Below are positions 43,432-53,639 of a DNA stretch of 64,000 nucleotides, piece after piece (positions within the stretch are counted from its first letter, which is position 1; every line of letters begins with the position of its first letter). Origin of the DNA: Candidatus Bathyarchaeota archaeon (lineage in GTDB: Archaea > Thermoproteota > Bathyarchaeia > Bathyarchaeales > Bathycorpusculaceae); assembly GCA_026414485.1 (NCBI GenBank), contig JAOAIX010000002.1, positions 112,268 through 176,267 of the forward strand, in the 5' to 3' direction. The notes below the pieces were generated by a model. The model did not search any database. It was not told the origin of the DNA and was given only the letters and a program-made list of their open reading frames with translations. The translations under genes and the position numbers were made by a program.

Positions 43432-44106
43432 CTACGTTTGTCCTGTGCTTGGCATCTGTTTGACAGAAGTCTTTTTGTGTTTGTAGAGAGGAATTATGAA
43501 TTCAACTATTACGAGAATAATTATAAGAGCCACGATTAGGGGTATAGCTATGCGACTATTGTTTCCGCCAATGAGACCTTGCATAAAAATGGCGATGTTG
43601 CCAACCCAAGGTATACGCATGACGACTTTGCCTATGATCATGTTTTGCGGAATAGGACTTGGTGCCCATGTGTCGTATTCTGCCGGGCTGGGTGTTGCAG
43701 GCCATTTGTTCCAGCCGTTAGCGTCTCCTTTGGTGTAGAAGTACCATGTTCCATTGATTTGTTCTCTAGCCACTATCCGGTGGACAATAGGTGTGTCTGA
43801 TGAGTAAGTATGGTAAACTATTATGTCGCTGTTAGGATAGTCTGCGTTTAGGTCTGCAGCGTTTACTGGTTGAATTACTATTATATCACCGACTTGTATG
43901 GTTCTGTCAAATGGGTGCATCCATTCATGCCCCGGACCCGTATAACCTATCGCCATACTGGGAGTGGTAACTACACGGATTAACCCGGCGATTTCAGCTA
44001 CAAAAAACCCTAAAACTATAAGTAAAATTGCAAATATCAAAACGGCTGTTTGGAGGTATTCATTTTTTAAGATTTGCTTAAATTTCTTTGTCACGAGGCT
44101 TTCCAA
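43432..44106 (-). CDS. Signal peptidase I (archaeal Sec11-type)
   Basis: Membrane-bound S26 signal peptidase of 224 residues. An N-terminal transmembrane helix (about 18-42) leads into the catalytic domain. The nucleophile Ser is in VVTTPSMAIG, the Ser-His type His in TPIVHRIVA and the Asp box in FYTKGDANGWN. The extended insert AADLNADYPNSD resembles other TACK enzymes. A second transmembrane helix (about 185-208) and a basic tail end the protein. Cleaves exported pre-proteins such as the surface proteins in this window. The TTG start at 44106 is tentative. Confidence 0.9.
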   Translation of the reverse strand: MESLVTKKFKQILKNEYLQTAVLIFAILLIVLGFFVAEIAGLIRVVTTPSMAIGYTGPGHEWMHPFDRTIQVGDIIVIQPVNAADLNADYPNSDIIVYHTYSSDTPIVHRIVAREQINGTWYFYTKGDANGWNKWPATPSPAEYDTWAPSPIPQNMIIGKVVMRIPWVGNIAIFMQGLIGGNNSRIAIPLIVALIIILVIVEFIIPLYKHKKTSVKQMPSTGQT

Positions 44107-44263
44107 CTGATTTTTGCTGATAAGTTCTTGTTTGAAGTGGGTTTTGATGTTTTAAAACTTACCGCTGGTGTACAAACAAAAAAATGATAGGGAATTTTTA
44201 GGTAAACAAACGTTGACGGCGCCAGTTCAGAAGCGAAGCTGTGTCCGAAGGTTAGTGCTTTGC

Positions 44264-44434
44264 TTAGATTTTCTTTTTGCTTAAAACTTCTCGGAATGTA
44301 GTCTTACATTTTGGACATTCGAAGAGACCGATTTCAAGTTGCATACGTTTGCCTGATTTATCTGGTCGTCCAGCCATCTTCCAAGTCTTTTTTGCTTTTG
44401 AAACTTCTGTTCCACATTTTGAACATTTAGCCAT
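44264..44434 (-). CDS. Small zinc-ribbon, Cren7-like chromatin protein (56 aa)
   Basis: Small gene on the minus strand, hidden under a spurious forward ORF. ATG 44434 has GGAGG nine bases upstream. The 56-residue product is basic and has two CxxC pairs: CSKCG at the N terminus and CPKCK near residue 40. The segment between them, KKTWKMAGRPDKSGK, and then LEIGLFECPKCKTTFREVL, resembles the crenarchaeal chromatin protein Cren7 (VKIGLFKDPETGKYFRHKL) with a zinc knuckle replacing a loop. It is probably a DNA-binding chromatin protein; this is inference from the local similarity. Confidence 0.75.
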   Translation of the reverse strand: MAKCSKCGTEVSKAKKTWKMAGRPDKSGKRMQLEIGLFECPKCKTTFREVLSKKKI

Positions 44435-44669
44435 TTTTAGTTTCCTCCATAATGTAACTTGGTTATGGTTTCTTATTATATTGGGAATAAAAGATTTGCC
44501 ATTACATTCGCATACAAAACTTAAATTAAAAAAGCGATATTAGACATTTTAGTGTCAATAAATATTGAAAGCCCTTGTAACTGGAGAATCATGAAGTAAG
44601 CAAAATATAATCAAAACGTGCAATTTCTCATCAGGGATGGAGTAATTAAGAAAAGGCATCTTTCTGCTG

Positions 44670-45710
44670 TTAAGCCACCGCTGAGGTCGGATTAATAAAG
44701 CCTAGTGTTGTTGCTAAAAACAGCATATAGATGAACAGAAATATTGCGCCCTCTTTCCAGCCTATTTTTTCTCTTGATAAGAAATACCAGAAAAACAAAT
44801 TGACAATAATTGAGAAAATAACTAAGTTTTGAAAGATGTTCATGTTCATAATTAGGGGCTGACCGACTAACTGTGGAACAAAAAAGGTTATTCCCAATAT
44901 CAAAGTAGTGTTAATGAAACTCGCGCCAATAAGGTTACCGAAGGCTAAATCAGAGTGACCACGCAATACAGATTTCAAGCTGACTGTTAATTCAGGAAGA
45001 CTTGTGCCGAACGCGATTATAGTTGCACCGATAACTGTTTGAGGTACACCTACACTCTCAGCTATAGCCACAGCAGAATCTACCAGAAAATTGGCGCTTG
45101 CAACAACTCCTAACGCGCCACCTATTGTGAAAGCTATGTAACGTTTCAATTTCTTTTTTTCTTCAGGAGTAACTTCACCACTTTCAGAGGGCAAACGCAC
45201 TTTGGACATGCTGTACATATAACCACTGAATATGAATAGAAGAATTAGCCCCACTGCCCATGTGGCAGTGGCAATGTAAATCAAGATCATTGGAACTACT
45301 GAGGATATGAAGAGACCAAAGTGTATATTATTCAGTTCAGATTTGGCAAGGTTTGGGATAACATTGAGTTCGGTACGTTTCTCATTTTTGTTTTTTCGCG
45401 GTCTAAGGTAAATAAGTAGTGCGGACAAGCCAATAATGCCGCTTATGTTGAAAATGTTTGAACCTAACACGTTACCAACCGAAAGGGCTGCGCCGTCGGT
45501 TGTTGCTGCGATCACGGCAACTGTTAATTCGGGTAAAGTTGTAGACATTGCAATTAATGTGAAGCCTACTGAGGTTTTCCCAAGTTGGGATATGGTAGAA
45601 ACCTTTAGAGCGTTAGTTATTGCCAAGTTGCTAGCCCAGTTCAGAGCGAGGAAAGAGACGCCTATAACAACTAAGTTTAGCAGTAAATCTGCAAATAGAG
45701 ATTCGGCCAT
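44670..45710 (-). CDS. Sodium/calcium exchanger family transporter
   Basis: CaCA-family cation antiporter of 346 residues and about ten transmembrane helices. It moves Ca2+ out against Na+ or H+. The two inverted alpha repeats are clear: AMSTTLPELTVAVIAA with VLGSNIFNISGIIG, and AFGTSLPELTVSLKSV with NLIGASFINTTLILG. The central cytoplasmic loop is short (ESGEVTPEEKKKLKRY), unlike the long regulatory loop of animal NCX. ATG 45710. The mechanosensitive channel gene lies upstream on the same strand with a gap of about 145 bases. Confidence 0.93.
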   Translation of the reverse strand: MAESLFADLLLNLVVIGVSFLALNWASNLAITNALKVSTISQLGKTSVGFTLIAMSTTLPELTVAVIAATTDGAALSVGNVLGSNIFNISGIIGLSALLIYLRPRKNKNEKRTELNVIPNLAKSELNNIHFGLFISSVVPMILIYIATATWAVGLILLFIFSGYMYSMSKVRLPSESGEVTPEEKKKLKRYIAFTIGGALGVVASANFLVDSAVAIAESVGVPQTVIGATIIAFGTSLPELTVSLKSVLRGHSDLAFGNLIGASFINTTLILGITFFVPQLVGQPLIMNMNIFQNLVIFSIIVNLFFWYFLSREKIGWKEGAIFLFIYMLFLATTLGFINPTSAVA

Positions 45711-45854
45711 TCATCTTTCCCCTTGTAAACCAAGCGTTCAACATCAATTGCCGAGTCAATGGCGTCGCTAAACAGATATAAGTGTTTCTATGTTGGTTAA
45801 CATAATTTTTGTGACCTAAAAAAAGGCTTAAACAGAACGTTATTTTGGCTGAAT

Positions 45855-46955
45855 CTACTCTTTTTGCTGGAAGAGAGAACCAGTGTCAGAGGTTGTTTTA
45901 AGATAAAGCGTTTGTGTTGGGAACGCCATTTCTATCCCTTCTTTTTCGAAGGCATCTTTAATTTCAAAGTTAATTTTTTGTTGTGTGTCCATGTATTCCC
46001 TGTAGCCAGGCACTTTCATGTAATATACTACTTCAAAAATTAAACTAAAGTCACCAAATTTAGCAAAATGTACACGGTCAAGCTCAGCTACATCAATATT
46101 ATTTATAATTTGGGTAACTATCTCTATAATTCGCCTCAATTTATCTGAGGGGGTACCATATACTACGCCTAAAGTGAAAGTTATCCTTCTTTTCTCAAGT
46201 TTTCTAAAATTTCTAATACGTGTCGATGTAAGCTCCTTGTTTGAAATTATTAACTCTTCACCTTGAAGAAGTTTTATTCTGGTAGACTTAACCCCTATGT
46301 TGGTTACTGTTCCGCTATGCTCACCAATCACAACAAAGTCTCCGATTTCGAATGGATGGTCAAAGTAGATGGAGAAGGCACTAAATACGTCGCTTAATGT
46401 GTTTTGTACTGCTAATGCTATGGCGATGCCACCAACACCTAACCCAACAACAACTCCTGAGAGGTCTATTTCAAAGACATACAAAATCACCACGAATGCC
46501 ATTACGTAGACAACTAACTGTATTGCTTTCTTTAGGATAAACATAAGGTGGTTGTTCTTTCCACTTTGCTGACCAACTTGCCGAGAGGCATACCAATCAA
46601 CTAGGACATTTGTCACCCGGGTTATAGCAAAGGCCACAAGCAGAATTTGGACAACAGAAAAAATTTTGGCCAATTCAGCTTCGTATGGCGATATAAGCGA
46701 CAGCGAAGTTAAAGCATAATAGATGCCTACAGTTATTATCAGGAGAACAACCATTATTCTTATGCTTCTAAGTACCTCATCGTCCAAATTTGTTTTTGTT
46801 TTTTGTGCCCACCTAGAAAAATAGCGGCTGAATACATAATAAACTGTCAAACCCATGGCTGCAGTTACAGCGAACATTAGCAAGGCAACTATGACTTCGC
46901 TGGTCAGCTGATCTATTGGAAATAATTGACGAAGTCCTTCTGAAAGATTAGGCAC
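45855..46955 (-). CDS. Mechanosensitive ion channel, MscS family
   Basis: Small-conductance mechanosensitive channel of 366 residues. Four transmembrane helices lie in the first 170 residues. The pore helix TM3 reads VVVGLGVGGIAIALAVQNTLSDVF. The beta domain follows (FEIGDFVVIGEHSGTVTNIG) and then the alpha/beta domain to the C terminus (EGIEMAFPTQTLYLK). It protects against hypo-osmotic shock. GTG 46955 is the start, with AGGAGA upstream. It probably forms its own transcript ahead of the exchanger gene. Confidence 0.94.
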   Translation of the reverse strand: MPNLSEGLRQLFPIDQLTSEVIVALLMFAVTAAMGLTVYYVFSRYFSRWAQKTKTNLDDEVLRSIRIMVVLLIITVGIYYALTSLSLISPYEAELAKIFSVVQILLVAFAITRVTNVLVDWYASRQVGQQSGKNNHLMFILKKAIQLVVYVMAFVVILYVFEIDLSGVVVGLGVGGIAIALAVQNTLSDVFSAFSIYFDHPFEIGDFVVIGEHSGTVTNIGVKSTRIKLLQGEELIISNKELTSTRIRNFRKLEKRRITFTLGVVYGTPSDKLRRIIEIVTQIINNIDVAELDRVHFAKFGDFSLIFEVVYYMKVPGYREYMDTQQKINFEIKDAFEKEGIEMAFPTQTLYLKTTSDTGSLFQQKE

Positions 46956-47601
46956 GAATTAGGTTCTCCTTAAACCAAATATCTAAATTAAGCTTAAAGA
47001 TAACGCAATAAGTATCTGCAAATTCTTATAAAGATTATCACCTATGAGATGTCGCTCATAAAAACAGCAAATTTTTATTTAAAAACAGATTAGCTCATAA
47101 TTATTGAGGAGAGGGCGGATAAATAGATGTTGAGCCAGGGAAAAATAATAATGGTCCATGGCGATTGCAGTTATTTTAATCACTTGAAAGCGCACATAGT
47201 GGTCTTAAGAGAGAATCCCTCATTGTTATAATTCCCTTACACGAAAAGAAGCTACAAAAATTGTTGAAGGCTTAAATGACTAGGGGTAGTGGAAAAGTGC
47301 GCATAGCCCTCTCGTTAAAGAGGCAAAATATCAGAAACGTTACAGTTAACAAAGTTTGAGGGGCCTGCGAGTTGTTGGGTGCAACAAGCTTGAGTTGAGA
47401 TTCTACACAAGTTGCAAAATAAAGGATTGGGCGTTTCTTCACAACACTGGAGGGTAGAGGTCCTCATTGACGACGGGAATTTTGCTTCTCTTGAATGTAT
47501 ACATTTAAAGTGCATGACCCAGACAATCCTCTTATTCTGGGATGTTGTCGTTGATTTTGGAATACATTAGCGTGAGTTGTAGAAATGAGGTTATTTTAAA
47601 A
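46956..47601. other. Intergenic region with possible gene remnants
   Basis: About 650 bases without an intact gene. Forward-strand translation gives short protein-like fragments separated by stops. One is around 47172-47272 (including LIVIIPLHEKKLQKLLKA), one around 47278-47360 (GSGKVRIALSLKRQ) and one around 47395-47560 (GVSSQHWRVEVLIDDGN, then FASLECIHLK). They are in different frames and match no family that I can name. The pattern suggests one or more decayed genes. A minus-strand ORF at 47315-47515 has no coding character. Confidence 0.4.
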
Positions 47602-50472
47602 CTACCTGAAGTGTTGGTGTAACACTTTGCGTTCAGCCTCAAGAATTAACTCGTAGAATTCATTGGAATTTTCCGTCTTGAGTGCATCGGCAATGTCTGT
47701 TGTCCTAACCCTATGTGCGCTTAACGCTATGGCTGCTTTTTTACCGTATCGTGCAATCATCTGGGCTGTTTGGAATGCCATGTTTTGTAGTTTTTCTTCG
47801 TTTTTTGTCAATTTTTGACCTTTCTTTTCGATAAGTACCTGCACTTTGGCTTCTTCTAATTTCAGAAGACCCAGAGCTGGGGAACTGCACTTTGGACAGG
47901 CTGGTTTGTCAGGCAGATCTTTTACACGGAGCGTCTCGATGTAACCCCAGCAGTTGGTGCAGACGAAACTGTTGGTTTCGTTGAGTAGCCTTGCTTTAGT
48001 AGATTCTAACAAGACAGCGTGCATACGTTCTGGAGGAATTAAATCGGTTTTCATTCCCACGTGTTCTATGCCAACGCGTGCTATTGGGGTTGCGTTACCG
48101 TTATTGTCCACCACATGTAGTTGAATGACCCCGCTACATATTTTTTTTAGAACAGTTAACAAGCCTTCAACGCTGAGATCCTTTGTTAAAATTTCCTTAA
48201 CGCTTTCGTCGTAAATTGGCGTATTCTCGAAACTTGTGATGAGCTTTTGTAGGCTGACGTTGCTGAAGTCGGCCCATTTTTTTAGTGCACCAAATCTGCG
48301 GGCAACGTGAATAATGCGCCGTTTGAAAAGACCAGTTTTTATTGTTGATCGCGTTAAGGTGTCTATTATATTTTGTTGTGGTATATTCTGTAGCTCTTCT
48401 AGTGTTTGTTTTAGACGTTCAGCATTGACGCGCCCCAAGGTTTGCACGAAAATACGGTAGGGGTCGTGTTGTACAACAATGCTAAAACCCAGTTGGTCAG
48501 AGAGAACTTGGCCGATGAGTTGGGCGAAGGCACGGTTTGTGAGCGAGCCGAAGTTGGCGTGAATAATAACGAAGTCTTGCCAGTCTTCTAATAAAATGCG
48601 GTTGGGTGTGGGCACTGGAATTTTTTGGTTTACCTGTTCTATGGTTTCAGAGAGTGCACGTTGTATGGTTTCTACGTCTGCAGGGTATTCTTCACTGAGT
48701 AGTACGCTGAGCTGTTTTGGTGTGAGTCCGCTATGTGTTTTTTCTTCTACGAAGCTACGGATTTGTGCAACTTCCTGTGCCACCTCGTATGGTACGGGTA
48801 TTTCTTCGCCTATCCAGCTGGGGATTGCGCCTGTGGGGTCGTTTACTGGTTTTACGTAAACTTTGTCTTCGGTGGTGTGAATTATTTGCCATGGGCTGCC
48901 GCGGATGATAAACTTGGTACCTGCTTTTCCGTATTCTGCCATGAAAGCTTCGTCGAGTACGCCTATAGAGGTGCTAGTGGTTTCGTCTATAACTAGGAAT
49001 TGTTTTTCTTCAGGGATCATTGAGAGATTGTCAAAGTAGTATTCGAAAAGGGCTTTGGGTTGTGAGGGTTTGAGGACGATTTTGTCTTCGAAGCTTGCCC
49101 AAGCGAAGCGAGGGGTGCGGTTGTGCATGTACTTGATGGTTTTTTCTATATCTTCCATTGTGAGGTTTTGGTATGGATAAGCGTTTTTGGCGACGTCTAA
49201 GATTTGGTTGAAGCTTAGTCTTTTAGTTTTGAGGAGTAAACCTGCGATTTGGTGGGTAAGGGCGTCGTAGGGCTTGGGCGGCACTTCTACAGGCTCCATT
49301 TGTTCTTTGAGAGCTCGGCGAGCTATAACAAGAGCTTCAAGGGTATCATCGCTGTCCATACCTATGATTATGCCTTGCGCGACGTCTCCGTAGGTGTGCC
49401 CTGCTCTGCCAACTCGCTGAATAAGCCTTGTCACTTGCCGTGGACTCATATATTGTATAACGAGATCGATACGACCCACATCTATACCCAGCTCCAAGCT
49501 GCTGGTGGCGATTAAACCCTTGAGTTCACCACGTTTGAGCCCCGCTTCAGCTGCGAGACGGCTATGTTTGGTGAGGCTGCCGTGGTGGATGCTTATTGGG
49601 AAATCTATGTCCCAGACTTTAAGTCGACTGGCAAGCACTTCAGAAATGGAGCGGGTATTAGTAAAAAGCAGTACAGATTTGTGTTTGCTCATAAGATCAC
49701 GAATGACACGAAGTCTAGCTGCTACTTCTGGGTGAGTGAAGAGTTGCGCCGCGATTTGGGTGTCTTCTTCGGCAGGTTTGGGGTAGAGTACTTGTAGCTT
49801 AACCATCTTGGCAACTGGAACACGGATAATTTCTACGGCGCGTTGGTTACCGACTAGAAATTGGGCAACTTTGTCTGGGCTACCAATGGTTGCTGATAAC
49901 CCAATCATCTGGAAGTCTGCACCTATGAGGTGGCGTATTCGTTCCAGTGCTAGAGAGAGTTGACTGCCACGCTTTGTGTCGGAAAGCTCATGAACTTCGT
50001 CTATTATGACCCAGCGTAAGCTTTGCACATGCTGCCGCAGTATCCATCCTGACAGTATCGCTTGTAATGTTTCCGGGGTTGTTATGAGTATGTCTGGTGG
50101 GCTTTTGGATTGACGCTCACGTTCTTTGGTGTCTGTGTCCCCGTGGCGCGCGGCAAGTTTAATGTCTAGGTTGTTGCACCACCATTCGAGTCGTTCCAGC
50201 ATATCGCGGTTAAGAGCCCTCAGTGGCGTGATGTAGAGAACTTTGATACCTAGTGTTTTTGGGGCCTGGAGCAACATACTGAGAACAGGCAGGAATGCTG
50301 CCTCAGTTTTTCCAGTTGCAGTTGGTGAAATGAGAAGTATGTTTTTCCCTTCAAGAATTTTTGGTATTGTTTTCTGCTGGGGTTCAGTAGGTTTTTTGAA
50401 GCCCTTTTGTTCGATGAGTCTACGAATGGGCTTGACAAGCAATTCAAAAGCGTTTTGAGAATTTTCCTGCAA
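47602..50472 (-). CDS. lhr: ATP-dependent helicase Lhr (Lhr-core type)
   Basis: Superfamily 2 DNA/RNA helicase of 956 residues, the archaeal Lhr-core type involved in DNA repair. Walker A is LLISPTATGKTEAA (near residue 50), the DEVH box is WVIIDEVHELSD and motif III is GLSATIGSPD. Domain 2 has LLFTNTRS, SSLELGIDVGRIDLV and QRVGRAGHTYG. A winged helix and the beta-sheet Lhr domain follow. Near the C terminus, VCTNCWGYIETLRV and PACPKCSSPALG form a zinc knuckle. The TTG start at 50472 (LQENSQNAFELLVKP) is tentative. Stands upstream of the decayed region. Confidence 0.94.
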   Translation of the reverse strand: MQENSQNAFELLVKPIRRLIEQKGFKKPTEPQQKTIPKILEGKNILLISPTATGKTEAAFLPVLSMLLQAPKTLGIKVLYITPLRALNRDMLERLEWWCNNLDIKLAARHGDTDTKERERQSKSPPDILITTPETLQAILSGWILRQHVQSLRWVIIDEVHELSDTKRGSQLSLALERIRHLIGADFQMIGLSATIGSPDKVAQFLVGNQRAVEIIRVPVAKMVKLQVLYPKPAEEDTQIAAQLFTHPEVAARLRVIRDLMSKHKSVLLFTNTRSISEVLASRLKVWDIDFPISIHHGSLTKHSRLAAEAGLKRGELKGLIATSSLELGIDVGRIDLVIQYMSPRQVTRLIQRVGRAGHTYGDVAQGIIIGMDSDDTLEALVIARRALKEQMEPVEVPPKPYDALTHQIAGLLLKTKRLSFNQILDVAKNAYPYQNLTMEDIEKTIKYMHNRTPRFAWASFEDKIVLKPSQPKALFEYYFDNLSMIPEEKQFLVIDETTSTSIGVLDEAFMAEYGKAGTKFIIRGSPWQIIHTTEDKVYVKPVNDPTGAIPSWIGEEIPVPYEVAQEVAQIRSFVEEKTHSGLTPKQLSVLLSEEYPADVETIQRALSETIEQVNQKIPVPTPNRILLEDWQDFVIIHANFGSLTNRAFAQLIGQVLSDQLGFSIVVQHDPYRIFVQTLGRVNAERLKQTLEELQNIPQQNIIDTLTRSTIKTGLFKRRIIHVARRFGALKKWADFSNVSLQKLITSFENTPIYDESVKEILTKDLSVEGLLTVLKKICSGVIQLHVVDNNGNATPIARVGIEHVGMKTDLIPPERMHAVLLESTKARLLNETNSFVCTNCWGYIETLRVKDLPDKPACPKCSSPALGLLKLEEAKVQVLIEKKGQKLTKNEEKLQNMAFQTAQMIARYGKKAAIALSAHRVRTTDIADALKTENSNEFYELILEAERKVLHQHFR

Positions 50473-50742
50473 CTGTGAATCCTCAACTGAACCTTGTGAT
50501 TAAGCTCTAACCGTTTGGTAAAAGCGTTTTGGGAGGCTTCCGTAATTGGGATTGTTTACCTTGAGTTACTATTTTTTTAAACTAATAACTGCTTGAGAGC
50601 TTTGGCGAAACACGTTTTGCTGTTTGACTTATTTATCGTCACCAACAGTTTAACGATTCAACTTAAAAAAAATCTTCTAATAATGTAACAGCGCCGCAAG
50701 TTTTATAGAAAATAGAAAAATTTTAGATGAGAAAAGACGAGA

Positions 50743-53550
50743 TTAGTGTGATATTTGGCGTTTTATTGTTTCCTCAGCCACCTGTACTGCTTCCTTGAGT
50801 TTTTCAAGTTTGGTTCCACCGCCCTGCGCAAAATTAGGTCGTCCACCACCGCCACCACCGAAAACGGGCGCTGCAAACTTTACAACATCACTAGCATTAA
50901 CCCCTTTAGCTACTGCCACGTCCCCTGCCATAATCATGATTCTCGCTGTTTTTCCATCTGCACCATAAAACAGCGTTACCACCGCATTATTCCGTTTTAT
51001 AATTTCGTTAGCCGTCTGCACCATACGGTTTACGTCTGTAACTTCCCCAAAGTCCCGCTTGATCAGCTTCACACCCTCAATTTCCTCCTGTACGTCCGCC
51101 GTTCCTATGCCGGAGGCAACCGCACTTTCCTTGGTAGCTAACTCCTTGAGCAGTCTACGTTTCTCCAGGTTAGCGTCTCGCAACTCCTTGACTAGTCGCT
51201 CTGCTGTTTTATCCAGTTTCTCCAGCGGAGCATTCAAAACTTCTGCAACCGTCCATAACAATTGTTCCTGTGCTTGCACCGCTTTAACTGCTTGCATGCC
51301 AACTGAGTAAACTAGACGCTCTACGCCGTCTTGGACACGCTCAGTGCTACGTATTTTGATGTAACCTATTTCACCTGTGTTTCTCAAGTGTGTTCCTGCA
51401 CATGCCTCAACATCCCAATTGCCAGTTTTCACCACACGTATGTCTTTGCCAGGCACAGCACCACCTTGGTACAGTCTAAAACCATATCGGCTTTCAGCCT
51501 CATTCCTTGGCAACCACGCTGTCTCAACGGAAATGTTTGCCAACACAGCTTCGTTGGCTAAAGTTTCTATACGGTGAACCTCTGCATGGGTCAGTCTCCG
51601 ATAATGTGATATGTCGATACGGGTAGTTTCTACGCCTTTCTGTGTGCCCGCTTGCCAGACATGCTCGCCTAAAACTCGTCTTGCTGCTCCGTTAATTAGG
51701 TGAGTGCCTGTATGGGCCTTCATGAGGGCATAGCGTTTTTCCCAATCCAAAATACCCTGCACTGTGGAGCCGATCTTAGGCAAGGTCTCAGTTTTGATTT
51801 TGTGTAATATGACTTTGCCGATTTTCTGAACGTCTACTACCTCTGCACGAACACCGCCGTCATAGGCAAAGTAGCCGTGATCTGCAGGTTGACCTCCACC
51901 TTCAGGGTAAAAGCAGGTGCGATTGAGCACAATGAATTCATTGTTTATGATTTTCAGGATTGTGGCTTCAAATTCCCGCATGTACGTATCGGTGTAGTAC
52001 AACTGTTCGGTTGGCGGCAGTCCTTCAACCGCGGAAGCTAATGAATGTTCCACCTGGGTCTGCTCGTCCTCGGCAAGTTTATTTGCCTGCATATGGCGTT
52101 TTGCAACTAACGAAAAAAAGTTTTCAGGGATGTCTACTTTTATACCTTCTTTCTCTGCGAACTCTTTGACGATTTCAGGGGGCAATCCATGTGAGTCATA
52201 TAATTCTGACAAAGTTTCATCTGAAATTTTACACGTATTTTTCCCTTTGAGATCTTCAGCGATGCGTTTGACTATGCCTTCTCCACGTTTCAAGGTGTCT
52301 TCGAACTTCTCCTGTTCAACCTTTAGCATCTCAACAATTTCGTCTCGCATAGCCTTAATCTGTGGAAAATCCTTGCCCCAATAGTCTGCCTGCAACTCCA
52401 CAATATCGTACAACCTATCAATGTTCATGTTTAAGTTGCGTAGCAGTCGGTAAACCCTGCGGAATAACATCCGTGCCAGATAACCCTCTTGAATGTTCGA
52501 CGGCACTACTCCTTCGGAGAGCATAAAACTCAATGTTTTGGTGTGGTCAGTCACAGCCCACGCATTTTCTATGGGAATGAGCACTTTATCAATTGTTGCT
52601 AAGTCGATGCCTGAAAGCTCTGAAACGCGCCGCCGCGTAACTAATCTGTTTGCCATTTTATCTACGCTAACTAAACCGGAAAACTTGGCGATTCTAAATA
52701 GAAATTCGTCATCAACTTTGGCGATGTTGGCCATATCCAAAACTTTATCCAGTAAATCGCCGTATATAGCTTGGAAACAGCTTGGCACGCCCTGACTGAT
52801 CCACGCAAATCGGTCTATTCCGTAGCCTGTGTCCACTGTACGTATGGGCAACTCTACAAATTCATCTCCAACAACTTTGTACTGCATAAACACTAATGTG
52901 CCCACTTCTAGACCCCGCACAATACATTCGACGTCGGGTCCGGCGTTGCCGCCGCCAACCCAAACGCCCTCTTTGTAGATAACTTCTTCAGATTTTATCC
53001 CTAAAACCTTAGTAGCAAATTCGTGATGATAACGCACGGTTTCGTCTTTCCAGTAAATCTCTTTATCAGGGTAATTGAAAGCGTGTGCACCGCCCATTTC
53101 AAAAATTGTTAAATGTCTACCAAAAGTTGGTCCGGTGTTTGAAATATCGGTTAGTCTTATTGAAGGTTGTGAAATAACCAATGGGTTTGCAGGTGGTGGC
53201 GCTATGCCTTCAGTTACGTAGGGCTGAAAGTCTATGATGCTGGCGTGAGTGAGGTAGATGTCGCTGCGCCAGCGGGCTACTACAGGGTAGGGCTTAATGC
53301 GTGTGTGACCTTGTTTCTCGAAAAATGATAAAAATGCCTCGCGCATTTCAGGTAATGTAAACCTCTTTTTGGTAGGCGGATCCTTCAGGAAGGTGTAGCA
53401 GCCGCATTCGTCACTGCTGGATTCGCCACAGTATTCTTGGTTGGCATCTTGTGTCCAGAAATGTTCGCCACATTTTGGGCATTGTTTTCGAATAAACCCC
53501 TCCTGTTTAAAGAAAGGAAGCGCGTAAGTTTCAGCTGGGAATTCCTTCAT
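50743..53550 (-). CDS. alaS: Alanyl-tRNA synthetase (archaeal type)
   Basis: Class II synthetase of 935 residues charging tRNA-Ala. The archaeal N-terminal extension carries CPKCGEHFWTQ and the Cys-rich CGESSSDECGCYTF. Motif regions follow (FFEKQGHTRIKPYPV, FEMGGAHAFNYPD). The editing domain zinc motifs are MKAHTGTHLINGA and VEACAGTHLRNTG, which deacylate Ser- and Gly-tRNA-Ala. The C-terminal DHHA1 domain ends in FGGGGGGRPNFAQGGG. ATG 53550. The matching tRNA-Ala(GGC) is at 7673-7750. It lies between Lhr and TiaS on the same strand. Confidence 0.98.
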   Translation of the reverse strand: MKEFPAETYALPFFKQEGFIRKQCPKCGEHFWTQDANQEYCGESSSDECGCYTFLKDPPTKKRFTLPEMREAFLSFFEKQGHTRIKPYPVVARWRSDIYLTHASIIDFQPYVTEGIAPPPANPLVISQPSIRLTDISNTGPTFGRHLTIFEMGGAHAFNYPDKEIYWKDETVRYHHEFATKVLGIKSEEVIYKEGVWVGGGNAGPDVECIVRGLEVGTLVFMQYKVVGDEFVELPIRTVDTGYGIDRFAWISQGVPSCFQAIYGDLLDKVLDMANIAKVDDEFLFRIAKFSGLVSVDKMANRLVTRRRVSELSGIDLATIDKVLIPIENAWAVTDHTKTLSFMLSEGVVPSNIQEGYLARMLFRRVYRLLRNLNMNIDRLYDIVELQADYWGKDFPQIKAMRDEIVEMLKVEQEKFEDTLKRGEGIVKRIAEDLKGKNTCKISDETLSELYDSHGLPPEIVKEFAEKEGIKVDIPENFFSLVAKRHMQANKLAEDEQTQVEHSLASAVEGLPPTEQLYYTDTYMREFEATILKIINNEFIVLNRTCFYPEGGGQPADHGYFAYDGGVRAEVVDVQKIGKVILHKIKTETLPKIGSTVQGILDWEKRYALMKAHTGTHLINGAARRVLGEHVWQAGTQKGVETTRIDISHYRRLTHAEVHRIETLANEAVLANISVETAWLPRNEAESRYGFRLYQGGAVPGKDIRVVKTGNWDVEACAGTHLRNTGEIGYIKIRSTERVQDGVERLVYSVGMQAVKAVQAQEQLLWTVAEVLNAPLEKLDKTAERLVKELRDANLEKRRLLKELATKESAVASGIGTADVQEEIEGVKLIKRDFGEVTDVNRMVQTANEIIKRNNAVVTLFYGADGKTARIMIMAGDVAVAKGVNASDVVKFAAPVFGGGGGGRPNFAQGGGTKLEKLKEAVQVAEETIKRQISH

Positions 53551-53639
53551 TTGAAAGCCTCATAACGATGGGTGATTTCTTTGCTCTTTGAGTTACAGCC
53601 GCCGCTAATTTAAAGCATTTCGCCAATCAAAACCAAAGT

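Noticed and set aside
44277..44543. Forward ORF of 88 codons
   Set aside because: Shadow of the minus-strand Cren7-like zinc protein, which has paired CxxC motifs and a good SD.
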